Part shown: in pieces, positions 20,677-29,141 of the stretch | How the letters are laid out: each line of letters begins with the position of its first letter | Numbering within the stretch: the first letter of the stretch is position 1 | DNA from: Rubrivivax sp. | Lineage (GTDB): Bacteria; Pseudomonadota; Gammaproteobacteria; Burkholderiales; Burkholderiaceae_C | Length of the DNA: 64,000 nt | Direction: 5' to 3' | NCBI GenBank assembly: GCA_016789955.1 | Contig: JAEUPB010000085.1 | Coordinates: 1 to 64,000 of the forward strand | Position numbers and translations under genes: made by a program | The notes under the pieces: generated by a model | The model's input: the letters and a program-made list of their open reading frames with translations, nothing else | The model's database searches: none | What the model was told of the DNA's origin: nothing

Positions 20677-23391
20677 TCACCAGGCGCCGTGAAGCGTGAC
20701 GGCGGCCCAGTGATACGGGTGCGGATGCTCGACGACCAGCTCCCGCTGCGCCCGGCCCAGCGCGGCGGCGGGCTCGAGGCCGGCAGCCAGCGCCCGGTGC
20801 AAGGCGAGCATCAGCGTCGCCCCCAGTGCGTCGTCGAGCGGCCATTGGGTGGCGAGGACGCGCTGCGCACCGGCGGCCAGGAACGCCTGCACCAGGCCGA
20901 CCGAGTCGTCGGCGGCGCCGAGGTCGGCCTGGCCGGTCTCGCAGGCGGCCAGCACGACGAGTTCGGCCGACAGTTGCAGTTCGTGCACCCGATCGACGTC
21001 CATCTCGCCATCGGCCAGCTGCAGGGCGGAGAAGGCCGGGTTGTCGCGCCGGAAGTGGGCGTGGCAGGCGAAGTGCAGAATTTCGGCGCCGGGCGCCAGC
21101 TGCTCGACGGAACGCCGGTCGGCCTGCGTGCCCAGCAACGCGCGGCCTTGCGGGTAGAGCCGCGCCACGGCCTGGGCCTCGTCGCCCGCGTGCCGCAGCC
21201 GCTCGGTGTCGCCCCAGGCCAGCACGCTGCGCGGCGGCCCGGCGGCGCGTCGCGGCCGCGCGAGCCGGCCCAGCGCCATCGTCACGCTGGGCGCTTGCAC
21301 GATCTGCCGCCCCGTTTCCAGCGTGTTGGCGACTGCGGCCCACGGCAATTCGGCCAGTTCGCCGTGCGGGACGATCATCAGCCGCTCCGCACCCAGGAGC
21401 GCCGCTTCGAGCGGTGCGCAGAGCAGGGCGTGCAACCGCGCAGCCGCGCGCCCGGTCCGTGCGGTGAGCTGCGGCAGGTGCGGCTGCAGCCGCTCGCGGC
21501 CGGCGGCCAGCGTCTGCATCTGGTTGCGCAGGGCTGCACAGGCGGCGCGCACCTCGCTCCAGGCGGCCACGTCCCGCACCAGCCGGGCCCCACCGGAACG
21601 GAGCACGATGGCGAACAGTTCGTCGTCCAGCGCCGCGTAGACGATCACCGCCTCGTCCGCTTGGAGCTGGGCACAGATCGCCAGCGGGTCCGCGGTGGCC
21701 TCGCCATCGGCCGCGGCGCCGAGCAGCCGGCCGCGGCGCAGCGCCTCGAGCAACTCCGCCTCCACCCCGCGGGCCTCGCGCTCCAGCGCCTCGTCGTGCT
21801 CGCCGTCGTCCTGCAGGCGTTGCAGGCGGCGCGAGAGCCAGTCGAGCCGTTCGCGCAGGCGGCGAACGGTCTCGTCGCCGGATCGCGGCAGCGACAGCTG
21901 GCCCGCCGTCCTCGCGCGGTACCGCTCCAGCAGGCGCAGCACCTGCTGCGGCGCGTCGGGTGAGTCCCCGGCCAGCAGCAGCCGGATCAGCCCGTGGTAG
22001 GGCCGCAGGTGGTCGGCGACGAAGGCGCGGCGCAGGTCGAGCCCGGGCAGTGCCTCCCGTTGGATCTCGAAGGTGTCGATGGCGGCATGCCACTGTGCCC
22101 GGGCGCCATCGAGCGCGCCGGCGCGCAGGGCCAGATCACCCAGCGCTGCGTGCGCACGGGTGCGCAGCGGCTGCAACCCCAGCGTGCCGGCGCTGGCCAC
22201 CACCTCGTCGAGTCCGGTGCGGGCTTCGTCGAGTCGACCTTCGGCCAGCAGGGCCTGCGAGCGCAGCAACTGCACGCCCAGCCGATGCGCCGGCGTCGCA
22301 TCGGCACCGGCGCGCTGCAGCGAGGCCTGCGCCAGCTCCACCGCCGCCGCGCCATCGGCCAGCTCGGCGCGCGCCAGCAGCACCGCCGCGGCCCCGCTTC
22401 GATGGTCGAGCGCGTCGAACAGCCCGCCGGCCTGCCGCAGGTCTGCGGCAGCCGCGTCGGCATCGCCCATGCGCCAGGCCGCCAGCGCGCGCTGCACCAG
22501 CGCCCAGGCGCGCTCGTCGGGCACGTCCAGTTCGGCGAAGCGACGCACCGCGGTGTCGTACAGGGTGCGTGACTCGGGCAGCAGGCGCAGCTCCAGGTAG
22601 GCGTCGGCGAGCTGCTTCTCCGCGACGGCCTGGTGGTGGGCCATGCCGAGCCCGGCATAGCGGCGCCGGGCCGATTCGAGCCCCGCGAGTGCTTCGCGCC
22701 ACTGTCCACGCACCTGGTGCACGATGGCGGCGGACTCGTCGGCCAAGGCGTGCAGCACCGGCAGTTCGTGCACGGCCGCGCGCGCCGCTGCGCGGGCGTA
22801 GACGAGCTGGGCCTCGTTCAGGTCGCCGCTGGCCGCCAGGGCGTCCGCCAGGCTCACGTCGGCCATCACCGAGTGCGGATGGTCGCGCAGCCGGGCGAAC
22901 AGCGCGCCTGCGCGACGCGCCGGCTCGATGGCGGCCGCGCCTTCGTGGCGGCGGATGTGCAGCGCGGCGAGGTTCAGGTTGACTTTGGCCGCGCCGACCT
23001 GGTCGCCGAGCCCGGCCAGCCGTCGATGGGCCGCCTCGGCGCAAGACACCGAGTCGGCGTGCCGGCCCAGCAGCGCCAGTGCCATGATGCGGGGAACCAG
23101 GGTCTGCGCGGCCGGCAGCGGCTGGCCGGTGGCGAGCAGGCCGGCTTCCGCCGCTTCGAGGTGGTCCAGCGCGGGCTGGGGCTGGCCCGCGGCCAGCGCG
23201 GCGATGCCGGCCGTCCAGCGGGCGAGCGCGTCGATCAGCGGCAGACCGGGGTGGGCGCGGGCAAGGGCCTGCAACTCCGCAGCGGCGGCTGCGGCCCGCG
23301 TGGGCTCGCTGCTCCAGGCCGCATAGGCCGCTTCCTTGAGCGACCAGGCTCGGGCCAGCGCGTCTGCCGCCCCAGCGGCCTCCGCGCTCAA
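20677..23391 (-). CDS. TPR-CHAT (caspase-like) protease
   Basis: A protein of about 904 residues. Roughly the first 480 residues are Ala/Leu-rich helical repeats of TPR type (many A..LA..G....A...Y-like units), followed by a linker and a C-terminal CHAT domain. The catalytic dyad is visible: His about 777 in LHFACHAHF and Cys about 817 in VVLAACETG, with the conserved tail VGLVQAFLAAGAQRVLATQWPL. CHAT domains are caspase-related cysteine peptidases, and TPR-CHAT proteins act in regulated proteolysis and some defence systems. The start is taken as TTG 23391, which overlaps the upstream stop as TTGA; the frame reaches 23775 but that part is shadow of the neighbour. It is probably in one operon with the small gene and the ECF sigma gene. 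Confidence 0.85.
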   Translation of the reverse strand: MSAEAAGAADALARAWSLKEAAYAAWSSEPTRAAAAAAELQALARAHPGLPLIDALARWTAGIAALAAGQPQPALDHLEAAEAGLLATGQPLPAAQTLVPRIMALALLGRHADSVSCAEAAHRRLAGLGDQVGAAKVNLNLAALHIRRHEGAAAIEPARRAGALFARLRDHPHSVMADVSLADALAASGDLNEAQLVYARAAARAAVHELPVLHALADESAAIVHQVRGQWREALAGLESARRRYAGLGMAHHQAVAEKQLADAYLELRLLPESRTLYDTAVRRFAELDVPDERAWALVQRALAAWRMGDADAAAADLRQAGGLFDALDHRSGAAAVLLARAELADGAAAVELAQASLQRAGADATPAHRLGVQLLRSQALLAEGRLDEARTGLDEVVASAGTLGLQPLRTRAHAALGDLALRAGALDGARAQWHAAIDTFEIQREALPGLDLRRAFVADHLRPYHGLIRLLLAGDSPDAPQQVLRLLERYRARTAGQLSLPRSGDETVRRLRERLDWLSRRLQRLQDDGEHDEALEREARGVEAELLEALRRGRLLGAAADGEATADPLAICAQLQADEAVIVYAALDDELFAIVLRSGGARLVRDVAAWSEVRAACAALRNQMQTLAAGRERLQPHLPQLTARTGRAAARLHALLCAPLEAALLGAERLMIVPHGELAELPWAAVANTLETGRQIVQAPSVTMALGRLARPRRAAGPPRSVLAWGDTERLRHAGDEAQAVARLYPQGRALLGTQADRRSVEQLAPGAEILHFACHAHFRRDNPAFSALQLADGEMDVDRVHELQLSAELVVLAACETGQADLGAADDSVGLVQAFLAAGAQRVLATQWPLDDALGATLMLALHRALAAGLEPAAALGRAQRELVVEHPHPYHWAAVTLHGAW

Positions 23392-23882
23392 GGCACCGAG
23401 CGGCCCACCGCGATCGGGGGCAGGTCGATCTGTTCCTGCGGCGTGCGCAGGGCCAGCGCGTACTCGCCGGCGGGCAGGGCATCGAAACGGAAGGCGCCCA
23501 GGTCGTCGAGCGACGCGCTGCGGTCGGCACCGGCGCCGGCCAGCACGACGGTGCCGCCGTCGTCGGGCCCGAGGATCTGGCCCTGCAGCACGAAGGCCGC
23601 GCCCTCGCCGTGGATGCGCAGGTCGACATCGCGGCCCTCGGCGCTGAACAGCAGGTGGCGTACCGCCGAAGGGCCAGCCGACCGCACGCCCAGCGCCAGG
23701 TGCGGCGTGGCCGCGCTGTCGAAGGTCAGCAGGGCCAGGATGCGGCGCAGGGGGCTGACCGGACGCTGCTGCCACAGGGCGATGGCGGCAGCGACGGCCC
23801 CGCGAGGCGCATCCGGCAGCGCCGCGGCGCGGGCGGCCAGGACGGTCAGTTCGTCGTCGGTGAGTTCAGCGGGGAGCTTCAT
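23388..23882 (-). CDS. Small beta-rich protein between the ECF sigma and CHAT genes
   Basis: A 164-residue protein that I do not recognise as a named family. The first 60 residues are helical (MKLPAELTDDELTVLAARAAALP, ending in a conserved-looking LRRILALLTFDS). The rest is beta-rich and ends with GAFRFDALPAGEYALAL, the pattern of small transthyretin or carboxypeptidase-regulatory-like beta-sandwich domains. There is no signal peptide or membrane helix and no zinc-binding anti-sigma motif. It is coupled by TTGA to the CHAT gene. Its place next to an ECF sigma gene makes a regulatory or adaptor role possible, but nothing proves it. Confidence 0.7.
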   Translation of the reverse strand: MKLPAELTDDELTVLAARAAALPDAPRGAVAAAIALWQQRPVSPLRRILALLTFDSAATPHLALGVRSAGPSAVRHLLFSAEGRDVDLRIHGEGAAFVLQGQILGPDDGGTVVLAGAGADRSASLDDLGAFRFDALPAGEYALALRTPQEQIDLPPIAVGRSVP

Positions 23883-23938
23883 CGGCGGTGCCAGCGTGTG
23901 CGTCGGGTCGATGGCGGACAGAGCGGGCAGTTCTCGGT

Positions 23939-23965
23939 TGGATACATCCAGGCGGCAACCAATTC
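23939..23965 (-). promoter_or_regulatory. Candidate promoter and GGATGTATCC palindrome before the CHAT operon
   Basis: On the minus strand TTGAAT is followed after 17 bases by TATCCA, a possible sigma-70 promoter for the small gene that starts at 23882. The -10 overlaps GGATGTATCC, an imperfect palindrome (GGAT-N2-ATCC), whose core recurs before the subtilisin gene. An ECF-type or operator function is equally possible. Confidence 0.4.
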
Positions 23966-23985
23966 AAGGAATCTGCCCTTCAGTC

Positions 23986-24588
23986 CTACCGCGCGCCCGG
24001 GCGCCAGAGCCGGCGCAACTTGTCCAGGCAGCGCGCCCGCGAGGGACCGATGCTGCCACGCGGCATGCCGGTGCGCCGGGCGATCTCGTCGTAGCCGAGG
24101 GTTTCCTCTGCATCCTGGAACAGCAGTTCGAGCAGCGCCGCGCAGCGGCCGTCCAGCTTCTCGAGGGCCCAGCGCAATTCGGCCAGTTGCTGCAGATCCT
24201 CCAGCGCCTCGCCGGGCAGCGCGGCGTCGTCGGCGATCTGCCGCGACGCGCTGTCGTCATCGTCGCCGTCGTCGTCCAGCGACTCGTGGCGCCGGGCCCG
24301 GCCGCGCACGGACAGCGTCTCGCGCTTGGCGGTGGTGACGATCCAGGCCTGCAGCCGCTCGGGCTGCTTCAGCCGCGGCAGGTGCTCCAGCAGCCGGGCG
24401 AAGACGGTCTGGAAGACATCGGCGGCCGCATGCTCGTCGAGCCCGCCGCGCCGGGCCACGGCATACACCAGCCGCTGGTAGCGGCGCACCAGCTCCGCCC
24501 AGGCGGCTTCGTCACCGGCCCGGCAGCGCGCCACCAGGGCCACGTCCTCGTGAACGGCGTCTTCGGTGAGGGGATCGGGGCGCGCCAT
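23986..24588 (-). CDS. ECF-type RNA polymerase sigma factor
   Basis: A 200-residue sigma factor with region 2 (about 15-85, DEAAWAELVRRYQRLVYAVA and DVFQTVFARLLEHLPRL), an acidic linker (DDDGDDDDSAS), and a region 4 helix-turn-helix (LGYDEIARRTGMPRGSIGPSR). ATG 24588 is preferred to the TTG at 24597. No anti-sigma gene with a recognisable zinc-binding domain lies nearby. It heads a minus-strand cluster with the small beta-rich protein, the CHAT protease and the subtilisin, and probably controls them. Confidence 0.92.
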   Translation of the reverse strand: MARPDPLTEDAVHEDVALVARCRAGDEAAWAELVRRYQRLVYAVARRGGLDEHAAADVFQTVFARLLEHLPRLKQPERLQAWIVTTAKRETLSVRGRARRHESLDDDGDDDDSASRQIADDAALPGEALEDLQQLAELRWALEKLDGRCAALLELLFQDAEETLGYDEIARRTGMPRGSIGPSRARCLDKLRRLWRPGAR

Positions 24589-24607
24589 CGCGCCCAAAGG
24601 ATAAGCC

Positions 24608-24626
24608 GGCGGCCGGAGAGGCCGCC
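24608..24626 (-). terminator. Hairpin after flgN, candidate terminator
   Basis: GGCGGCC and GGCCGCC form a perfect 7-pair stem around a 5-base loop just after the flgN stop. Read on the minus strand it is followed by GGCTTATCCTTT, a weak T-rich tail, so it may end the flgMN transcript before the ECF sigma gene. Confidence 0.5.
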
Positions 24627-24629
24627 GTG

Positions 24630-25031
24630 TCAGGCGAGCAGGCTGCCCTGGCTCTGGCGGACGCTGCCGCCGGCCGCGCCGTACAGGCCCTGCACGGTAT
24701 TGCCCGGCAACAGCACGTCGATGGCGCGGTCGAGCGAGCGCGTGGCGCGGGCGACGGCCTCGCGCAACGTGGCCACCTGGCCACCGGCCAGGATCAGCCG
24801 CTGGCGCAGCTGCGGCGGGATGCCGCCACCGTCGCGGGCGGCACGCTGAAACTCGGCGATGGAGCCGGCCAGTGCCCGCTGGAGGCTCGCAGCGGCCTCA
24901 TCGATCGCCTCGGCGTCGCGCTGGCCCAGCGACGCGGCGAGGTCGGCCAGCCGTTGCTCGAGCAGCGAGACGCTGGGCTCGAGCCGGGCCACGGTGCGCA
25001 GCGCGCGCAGTTCTTCCGCCGAGCTGATCAT
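24630..25031 (-). CDS. flgN: FlgN, chaperone for hook-filament junction proteins
   Basis: FlgN is the cytoplasmic export chaperone for FlgK and FlgL. The 133-residue, almost wholly helical product starts MISSAEELRALRTVARLEPS and has the heptad-like leucine pattern of the family (LLEQRLADLAASLGQRD). Sequence identity in this family is low, so the call rests on length, helicity and position 5 bases after flgM, the standard flgMN pair. The longer open frame to 25358 is shadow of flgM. Confidence 0.85.
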   Translation of the reverse strand: MISSAEELRALRTVARLEPSVSLLEQRLADLAASLGQRDAEAIDEAAASLQRALAGSIAEFQRAARDGGGIPPQLRQRLILAGGQVATLREAVARATRSLDRAIDVLLPGNTVQGLYGAAGGSVRQSQGSLLA

Positions 25032-25036
25032 GCCCG

Positions 25037-25324
25037 TCAGTCCTGGCGGTAGGCGCGGGCGAGCTGCTCGCGGGCGTTGGCGATCAGCTTGTCGGCGATC
25101 GCCTCCGGATTCGGCTTGAAGCTGCCTTCCTGGATCGCCTGGGTCATCCGTTGGACCTTCTCGGCGTCGAAGTTCGCGTCGACCGATTTGGAGGCCAGCT
25201 GCGCCGCGGGCGACAGCTCGACCTTGGCGCTCGGCTCGGCCGTGGAGGCCTGCGTTGCGGCTCCTTTGCGCTGCCCGACCGAGGTGGGAGGCGCCAGCTT
25301 GCTGTCGACGGACGTGATCTTCAT
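25037..25324 (-). CDS. flgM: FlgM, anti-sigma-28 factor
   Basis: FlgM binds FliA and is exported through the finished hook, releasing late gene expression. The 95-residue product starts MKITSVDSKLAPP at ATG 25324, with GGAG 7 bases upstream; a GTG at 25336 would swallow that ribosome site. The disordered N-terminal half and the C-terminal sigma-binding helices (FDAEKVQRMTQAIQEGSFK, then PEAIADKLIANAREQL) follow the family pattern. It has its own sigma-28-like promoter, as in enteric flgM. Confidence 0.95.
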   Translation of the reverse strand: MKITSVDSKLAPPTSVGQRKGAATQASTAEPSAKVELSPAAQLASKSVDANFDAEKVQRMTQAIQEGSFKPNPEAIADKLIANAREQLARAYRQD

Positions 25325-25376
25325 GATGGTCTCCACCGAGCTTCCCGAGGGGGGTCACCCGCTGCTGATGGACGTG

Positions 25377-25404
25377 CTATCGGACGCGCGTCGCGGAAAC
25401 TTGA
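25377..25404 (-). promoter_or_regulatory. Sigma-28-like promoter of flgMN
   Basis: On the minus strand CTCAAG (TCAA = 25404-25401) is followed after 16 bases by TCCGATAG, six of eight matches to GCCGATAA. The start point lies about 50 bases before flgM. A sigma-28 promoter at flgM is the known feedback arrangement in enteric bacteria. Confidence 0.7.
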
Positions 25405-25448
25405 GCCCCGCGTACGGATTGTTGCATCGCATCCCCTGAAATGGGGGA

Positions 25449-26150
25449 TCACAGCGCTACCTCGACGGTGCGATCCGCGGTGGCGCGGCCGCTCAGCAGG
25501 CGGCCGAGCGACGTGCGCACCCGGACCGGCTGTCCCTCGACGCCATGCGACAGCGCTTCGCCTTCGGTGGCGACCGCGAAACCCGCACCGCGCGCGACGA
25601 TCTGCACGGTCTCGCCGGCGGCGAACCACTGGCGCTGGCGCAGGTCGGTGGATTGCAGCGGGGTGCCCGCCGCCATCGGCCGCGACAGTTCGCGGCCGAC
25701 CCACGACTGGACATCGGATTGCGCGCCGCTGACCACACCCCAATCGATCTCCGCCAGCGTGAGATGTTCGGCAGTGAGCCTTGTTCCGGCGGGCAGCGCG
25801 TCCCTCACCACCACGCCCGGAGCGAACAACGACACCGTGACCGGCAGCGATATGTTCCACGCGACGGTGCCTTCGACACACCGCAAGCCCACCCGCGTGC
25901 GGCCGAGCACCCGGTGCCCCGCGGGCAGATAAGGTTCGACGCGGCGGCAGGGTGCCAGCCGCAGCCGGGGGTCGGGCGCGCCGACCTGCACCTCCAGCCG
26001 TGCCCCGCTGCGCTGCGCGCCGAGCGCCGAATGCGCGGCCTGCATGACCAGCGCCTGCGCCGCATCGGACTGCGGCGCTTCGAGCTGGGCCTGGGCCGAT
26101 GCGCCGGCCAGGGCCAGCGCGCAGGCGATGAGGGCAGGATGGTTGTCCAC
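25449..26150 (-). CDS. flgA: FlgA, P-ring assembly chaperone
   Basis: FlgA helps FlgI assemble into the periplasmic P ring. The 233-residue product has a signal peptide (ALIACALALAGASAQAQ) and a C-terminal SAF-like domain: VVVRDALPAGTRLTAEHL, LSRPMAAGTPLQSTDL and QTVQIVARGAGFAV-type strands. The start is GTG 26150; no ATG is available, and the frame further up runs into the flgA-flgB divergent region. It is transcribed divergently from flgB and ends 124 bases before flgM. Confidence 0.93.
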   Translation of the reverse strand: MDNHPALIACALALAGASAQAQLEAPQSDAAQALVMQAAHSALGAQRSGARLEVQVGAPDPRLRLAPCRRVEPYLPAGHRVLGRTRVGLRCVEGTVAWNISLPVTVSLFAPGVVVRDALPAGTRLTAEHLTLAEIDWGVVSGAQSDVQSWVGRELSRPMAAGTPLQSTDLRQRQWFAAGETVQIVARGAGFAVATEGEALSHGVEGQPVRVRTSLGRLLSGRATADRTVEVAL

Positions 26151-26207
26151 GGGTCCGCACTGTAGGCGCCGGATCGGCCGCCTTGAGCGCGAATAGCGAG
26201 GTGGTGG

Positions 26208-26218
26208 CCCCGCTTTTC
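26208..26218 (+). promoter_or_regulatory. CCCCGCTTTTC motif, candidate early flagellar promoter element of flgB
   Basis: The motif ends 67 bases before the flgB ATG, in the 134-base region between divergent flgA and flgB. It matches the elements before flhB and flgG with one A-to-T change, at nearly the same distance from the start codon. Confidence 0.55.
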
Positions 26219-26284
26219 GAACCCTGTTCGTCGGGTGCGCTGCCGAGAATCTGCTCCGACCCACCGGGCCTTGAGGAACCACCG

Positions 26285-26704
26285 ATGATCAACCGCCTGA
26301 CCGAACCGCTGGCCTTCCAGGCCGAAGCGCTCGCGCTGCGTGGTCAGCGGCAGCGCCTGCTGGCCGGCAACATCGCCAACGCCGACACCCCGGGCTTCCA
26401 GGCCCGCGACTTCGACTTCGCGGCCGCGATGCGCGACGCCGCGGCCGCCCGCAGCGGGGGCGCCTCGTCGAACACGCTGGGGGCCCCCGTGGCGCGCGAC
26501 CTGCTGCGCGGCGGCAACCGCGGCGCCGAGCCGACGCTGCTCTACACCCAGCCGAACCAGACCAACCTGGACGGCAACACCGTGGACATGGACCGCGAGC
26601 GCGCCGCCTTCGCCGACAACGCGGTGAAGTTCGAGGCCACGCTGCGGTTCATCAACGGCAGCGTGCGCACGATGCTCGACGCGATGAAGAGCCACAACCA
26701 GTAA
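26285..26704 (+). CDS. flgB: FlgB, proximal rod protein
   Basis: FlgB is the rod subunit nearest the MS ring. The 139-residue product starts MINRLTEPLAFQAEALALR at ATG 26285 and contains the rod/hook N-terminal signature NIANADTPGFQARDFDF at about 33-49. The C-terminal helix ends RFINGSVRTMLDAMKSHNQ, the usual rod-protein heptad tail. It is the first gene of flgBCDEF. Confidence 0.97.
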   Translation: MINRLTEPLAFQAEALALRGQRQRLLAGNIANADTPGFQARDFDFAAAMRDAAAARSGGASSNTLGAPVARDLLRGGNRGAEPTLLYTQPNQTNLDGNTVDMDRERAAFADNAVKFEATLRFINGSVRTMLDAMKSHNQ

Positions 26705-26714
26705 GGGGCTCCTC

Positions 26715-27119
26715 ATGAGCATGATGAAGATCTTCGACATCGCCGGCAGCGCCATCGGCGCACAGAGCCAGCGGTTGAACACGGTGGCGTCCAACCTCGC
26801 CAACGTCGACACGGTCGCCGGCCCCGACGGCAGCGCCTACAAGGCGCGCCAGGTGGTGTTCCAGACGATGCTCACGGCGCAGGGCAGTTCAGGCGTGCAG
26901 GTGTCCACGGTGGTCGAGAACGACACGCCGGGCCGCCGGGTACACGACCCCAAGCACCCGGCCGCCGACGCCGAGGGCTATGTGACCTACAGCAACGTCA
27001 ACGCCGTGGAGGAGATGGTCAACATGATCTCCGCGTCGCGTTCCTACCAGAACAACGTCGAGGTGATGAACACGGCCCGCAGCCTGATCGCCAAGACGCT
27101 GCAGCTCGGCCAGGGCTGA
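26715..27119 (+). CDS. flgC: FlgC, proximal rod protein
   Basis: A 134-residue rod protein with the signature SNLANVDTVAGPDGSAYKAR near the N terminus and the C-terminal helix NVNAVEEMVNMISASRSYQ, which is shared by rod and hook proteins. It begins 11 bases after flgB, with AAGGGG as ribosome site. Two in-frame Met codons (1 and 3-4) make the exact start uncertain by a few residues. Confidence 0.97.
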   Translation: MSMMKIFDIAGSAIGAQSQRLNTVASNLANVDTVAGPDGSAYKARQVVFQTMLTAQGSSGVQVSTVVENDTPGRRVHDPKHPAADAEGYVTYSNVNAVEEMVNMISASRSYQNNVEVMNTARSLIAKTLQLGQG

Positions 27120-27130
27120 AGGAGATCACG

Positions 27131-27793
27131 ATGGCCACCGCGGTCGACAGCACCACCGGCACGGGCACCTCGGGCCTGTACACCGACACCACCAGCAGGA
27201 CGACGACCACACCCGAGGCGGCCGACCGCTTCCTCAAGTTGCTGGTGGCGCAGATGCAGCACCAGGACCCGCTCAACCCGATGGACAACGCCGAGGTCAC
27301 GACGCAGATGGCGCAGATCCAGACGGTGTCGGGCATCGAGAAGCTCAACAAGAGCATCACGGCGATGAGCGAGAGCTTCTCGGCCACGCAGGCGCTGCAG
27401 AGCATCGGCATGGTGGGCCGCGAGGTGACGATGGCCGGCAACGGCCTGCGCGTCGGCGACGACGGCACGGCGCGCGGCGGCTACCTGCTCGACAACCCGG
27501 CCGAACGCGTGCTGCTCGAGGTCTACTCGGCCGCCGGGGCCAAGCTCGACAGCGTCGAACTGGGCGCCTCCGACGCCGGCCGCCGCAGCTTCACGTACAC
27601 GCCGTCCAGCGGCGTCGACCCGAACCAGGTGTCCACGTTCCGCATCACCGCCTTCCAGGGCACCACATCCACCTCGCCCACAACGCTGATGCACGACAAG
27701 GTGACGGCCGTCGTCACGGCCGCCCAGCAGCTGACGCTGGACCTGCAGCGATCCGGCAGCGTCCCGTACTCGAACATCCTCTCGATCCACTGA
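27131..27793 (+). CDS. flgD: FlgD, hook-capping scaffold protein
   Basis: FlgD caps the growing hook. The 220-residue product has the conserved N-terminal block FLKLLVAQMQHQDPLNPMDN followed by TTQMAQIQTVSGIEKLN, and a C-terminal FlgD tudor/Ig-like region (about 85-190). AGGAG precedes ATG 27131, and flgE follows after 13 bases. Confidence 0.97.
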   Translation: MATAVDSTTGTGTSGLYTDTTSRTTTTPEAADRFLKLLVAQMQHQDPLNPMDNAEVTTQMAQIQTVSGIEKLNKSITAMSESFSATQALQSIGMVGREVTMAGNGLRVGDDGTARGGYLLDNPAERVLLEVYSAAGAKLDSVELGASDAGRRSFTYTPSSGVDPNQVSTFRITAFQGTTSTSPTTLMHDKVTAVVTAAQQLTLDLQRSGSVPYSNILSIH

Positions 27794-27806
27794 CAGGACC
27801 CATCCC

Positions 27807-29108
27807 ATGAGCTTCCAGCAAGGCCTGTCCGGCCTCTCCGTCACCACCAAGGCGATGGATGTCATCGGCAACAACATCGCCAACGCCGGGACCATCGGCG
27901 CCAAGGGTTCGCGGGCCGAGTTCTCGGCGATGTACGCCGCGTCGCTGAACGGCACCGGCTCGGCGGCGGCCGGCATCGGCGTGCAGCTGGCCGCCATCGC
28001 GCAGCAGTTCACGCAGGGCAACATCACCGCCAGCGAGAACACGATGGACCTGGCCATCAACGGCCGCGGCTTCTTCATGTTCCAGGACGTGAACGGCAAC
28101 GAGGTGTACGGCCGCAACGGCCAGCTCAAGATCGACCGCAATGACTTCGTCGTCAACGCGCAAGGCATGAAGCTGCTGGCCAAGCCGTGGAACGAAGCCG
28201 TGTCGCGTGCCGAGGGCGAACCCGAGCCGGTGCGTCTCCCGCAGGGTGGCGGCGATGCCATCAAGACCGGCCAGGGCGTGGTGCCCGAGCTGCGCGGCAT
28301 CCGCATGTCGATGAACTTCGACGCTGGCGCGGCCATCATCCCGGTCACCACCCCGGCCATCAACTTCCAGGATCCGTCGACGTTCAACTTCTCGACGTCG
28401 CAGACCGTCTACGACGGCCAGGGCCTGCCGCTGACGCTCACCTACTACTTCCAGAAGACCGACGTCAACAAGTGGGACGTGCACGCCTCCGTCGACGGCA
28501 AGCCGATCGACAAGGGCAGCGCCGCCTACGACCCCGCCGTCGACGACCCGGCTCCGATCATGCAGATCGAATTCGGACCCGACGGACGCATCCTCGACAC
28601 GTCGCCGACGCAGACCAAGCTCGACATCTCCGACCCGCGCGATCCACCCAGCGAACCCGCCCTGTACGTCCAGCTGCCGTTCAAGTTCACCGGCGCGACG
28701 CAGTTCGGCGCACCGTTCGCGATCAGCGAACTGAAGCAGGACGGCTACCCCTTCGGCAAGCTGACCGGCATCACGTTCGACGGCAGCGGCATCGTCAAGG
28801 CGAGCTACAGCAACGGGCGCTTCATAAACCTTTACCAGCTGCAGCTGGCCGACTTCCCCAACGTGCAGGGCCTGCGAGCGATGGGCGGCAACGTCTGGCA
28901 AGGCAGCTTCGAGTCGGGCGAGAAGATCGTCAATGCCCCGGGCGCAAGCTCGGCCGGCACGGTGCAGTCCGGCGCCGTCGAGGAGTCGAACATCGACCTC
29001 ACGTCGGAGCTCGTGAACATGATCACCGCGCAGCGCATGTACCAGGCCAATGCGCAGACCATCAAGACGATCGACCAGGCGATGCAGACGCTGGTCAACC
29101 TCCGCTGA
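27807..29108 (+). CDS. flgE: FlgE, flagellar hook protein
   Basis: FlgE polymerises into the hook. The 433-residue length is normal. The N-terminal signature NNIANAGTIGAKGSRAEF is at about 25-43, and the C terminus has the matching helix NIDLTSELVNMITAQRMYQANAQTIKT. The middle holds the variable surface domains. It lies between flgD and flgF in a tight operon. Confidence 0.97.
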   Translation: MSFQQGLSGLSVTTKAMDVIGNNIANAGTIGAKGSRAEFSAMYAASLNGTGSAAAGIGVQLAAIAQQFTQGNITASENTMDLAINGRGFFMFQDVNGNEVYGRNGQLKIDRNDFVVNAQGMKLLAKPWNEAVSRAEGEPEPVRLPQGGGDAIKTGQGVVPELRGIRMSMNFDAGAAIIPVTTPAINFQDPSTFNFSTSQTVYDGQGLPLTLTYYFQKTDVNKWDVHASVDGKPIDKGSAAYDPAVDDPAPIMQIEFGPDGRILDTSPTQTKLDISDPRDPPSEPALYVQLPFKFTGATQFGAPFAISELKQDGYPFGKLTGITFDGSGIVKASYSNGRFINLYQLQLADFPNVQGLRAMGGNVWQGSFESGEKIVNAPGASSAGTVQSGAVEESNIDLTSELVNMITAQRMYQANAQTIKTIDQAMQTLVNLR

Positions 29109-29141
29109 CGACGCCGGCGCAGGCGCGCACGAGACGACCCC

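Noticed and set aside
23392-23775. N-terminal extension of the CHAT protein
   Set aside because: The extra 128 residues are Arg/Pro/Gly-rich shadow of the small beta-protein gene in another frame. TTG 23391 overlaps that gene's stop and is the better start.
24600-24610. CCGGCTTATCC on the minus strand before the ECF sigma gene as a fourth CCCCGCTTATC copy
   Set aside because: It has a central mismatch, lies too close to the start codon and overlaps the probable flgMN terminator; the resemblance is likely chance.
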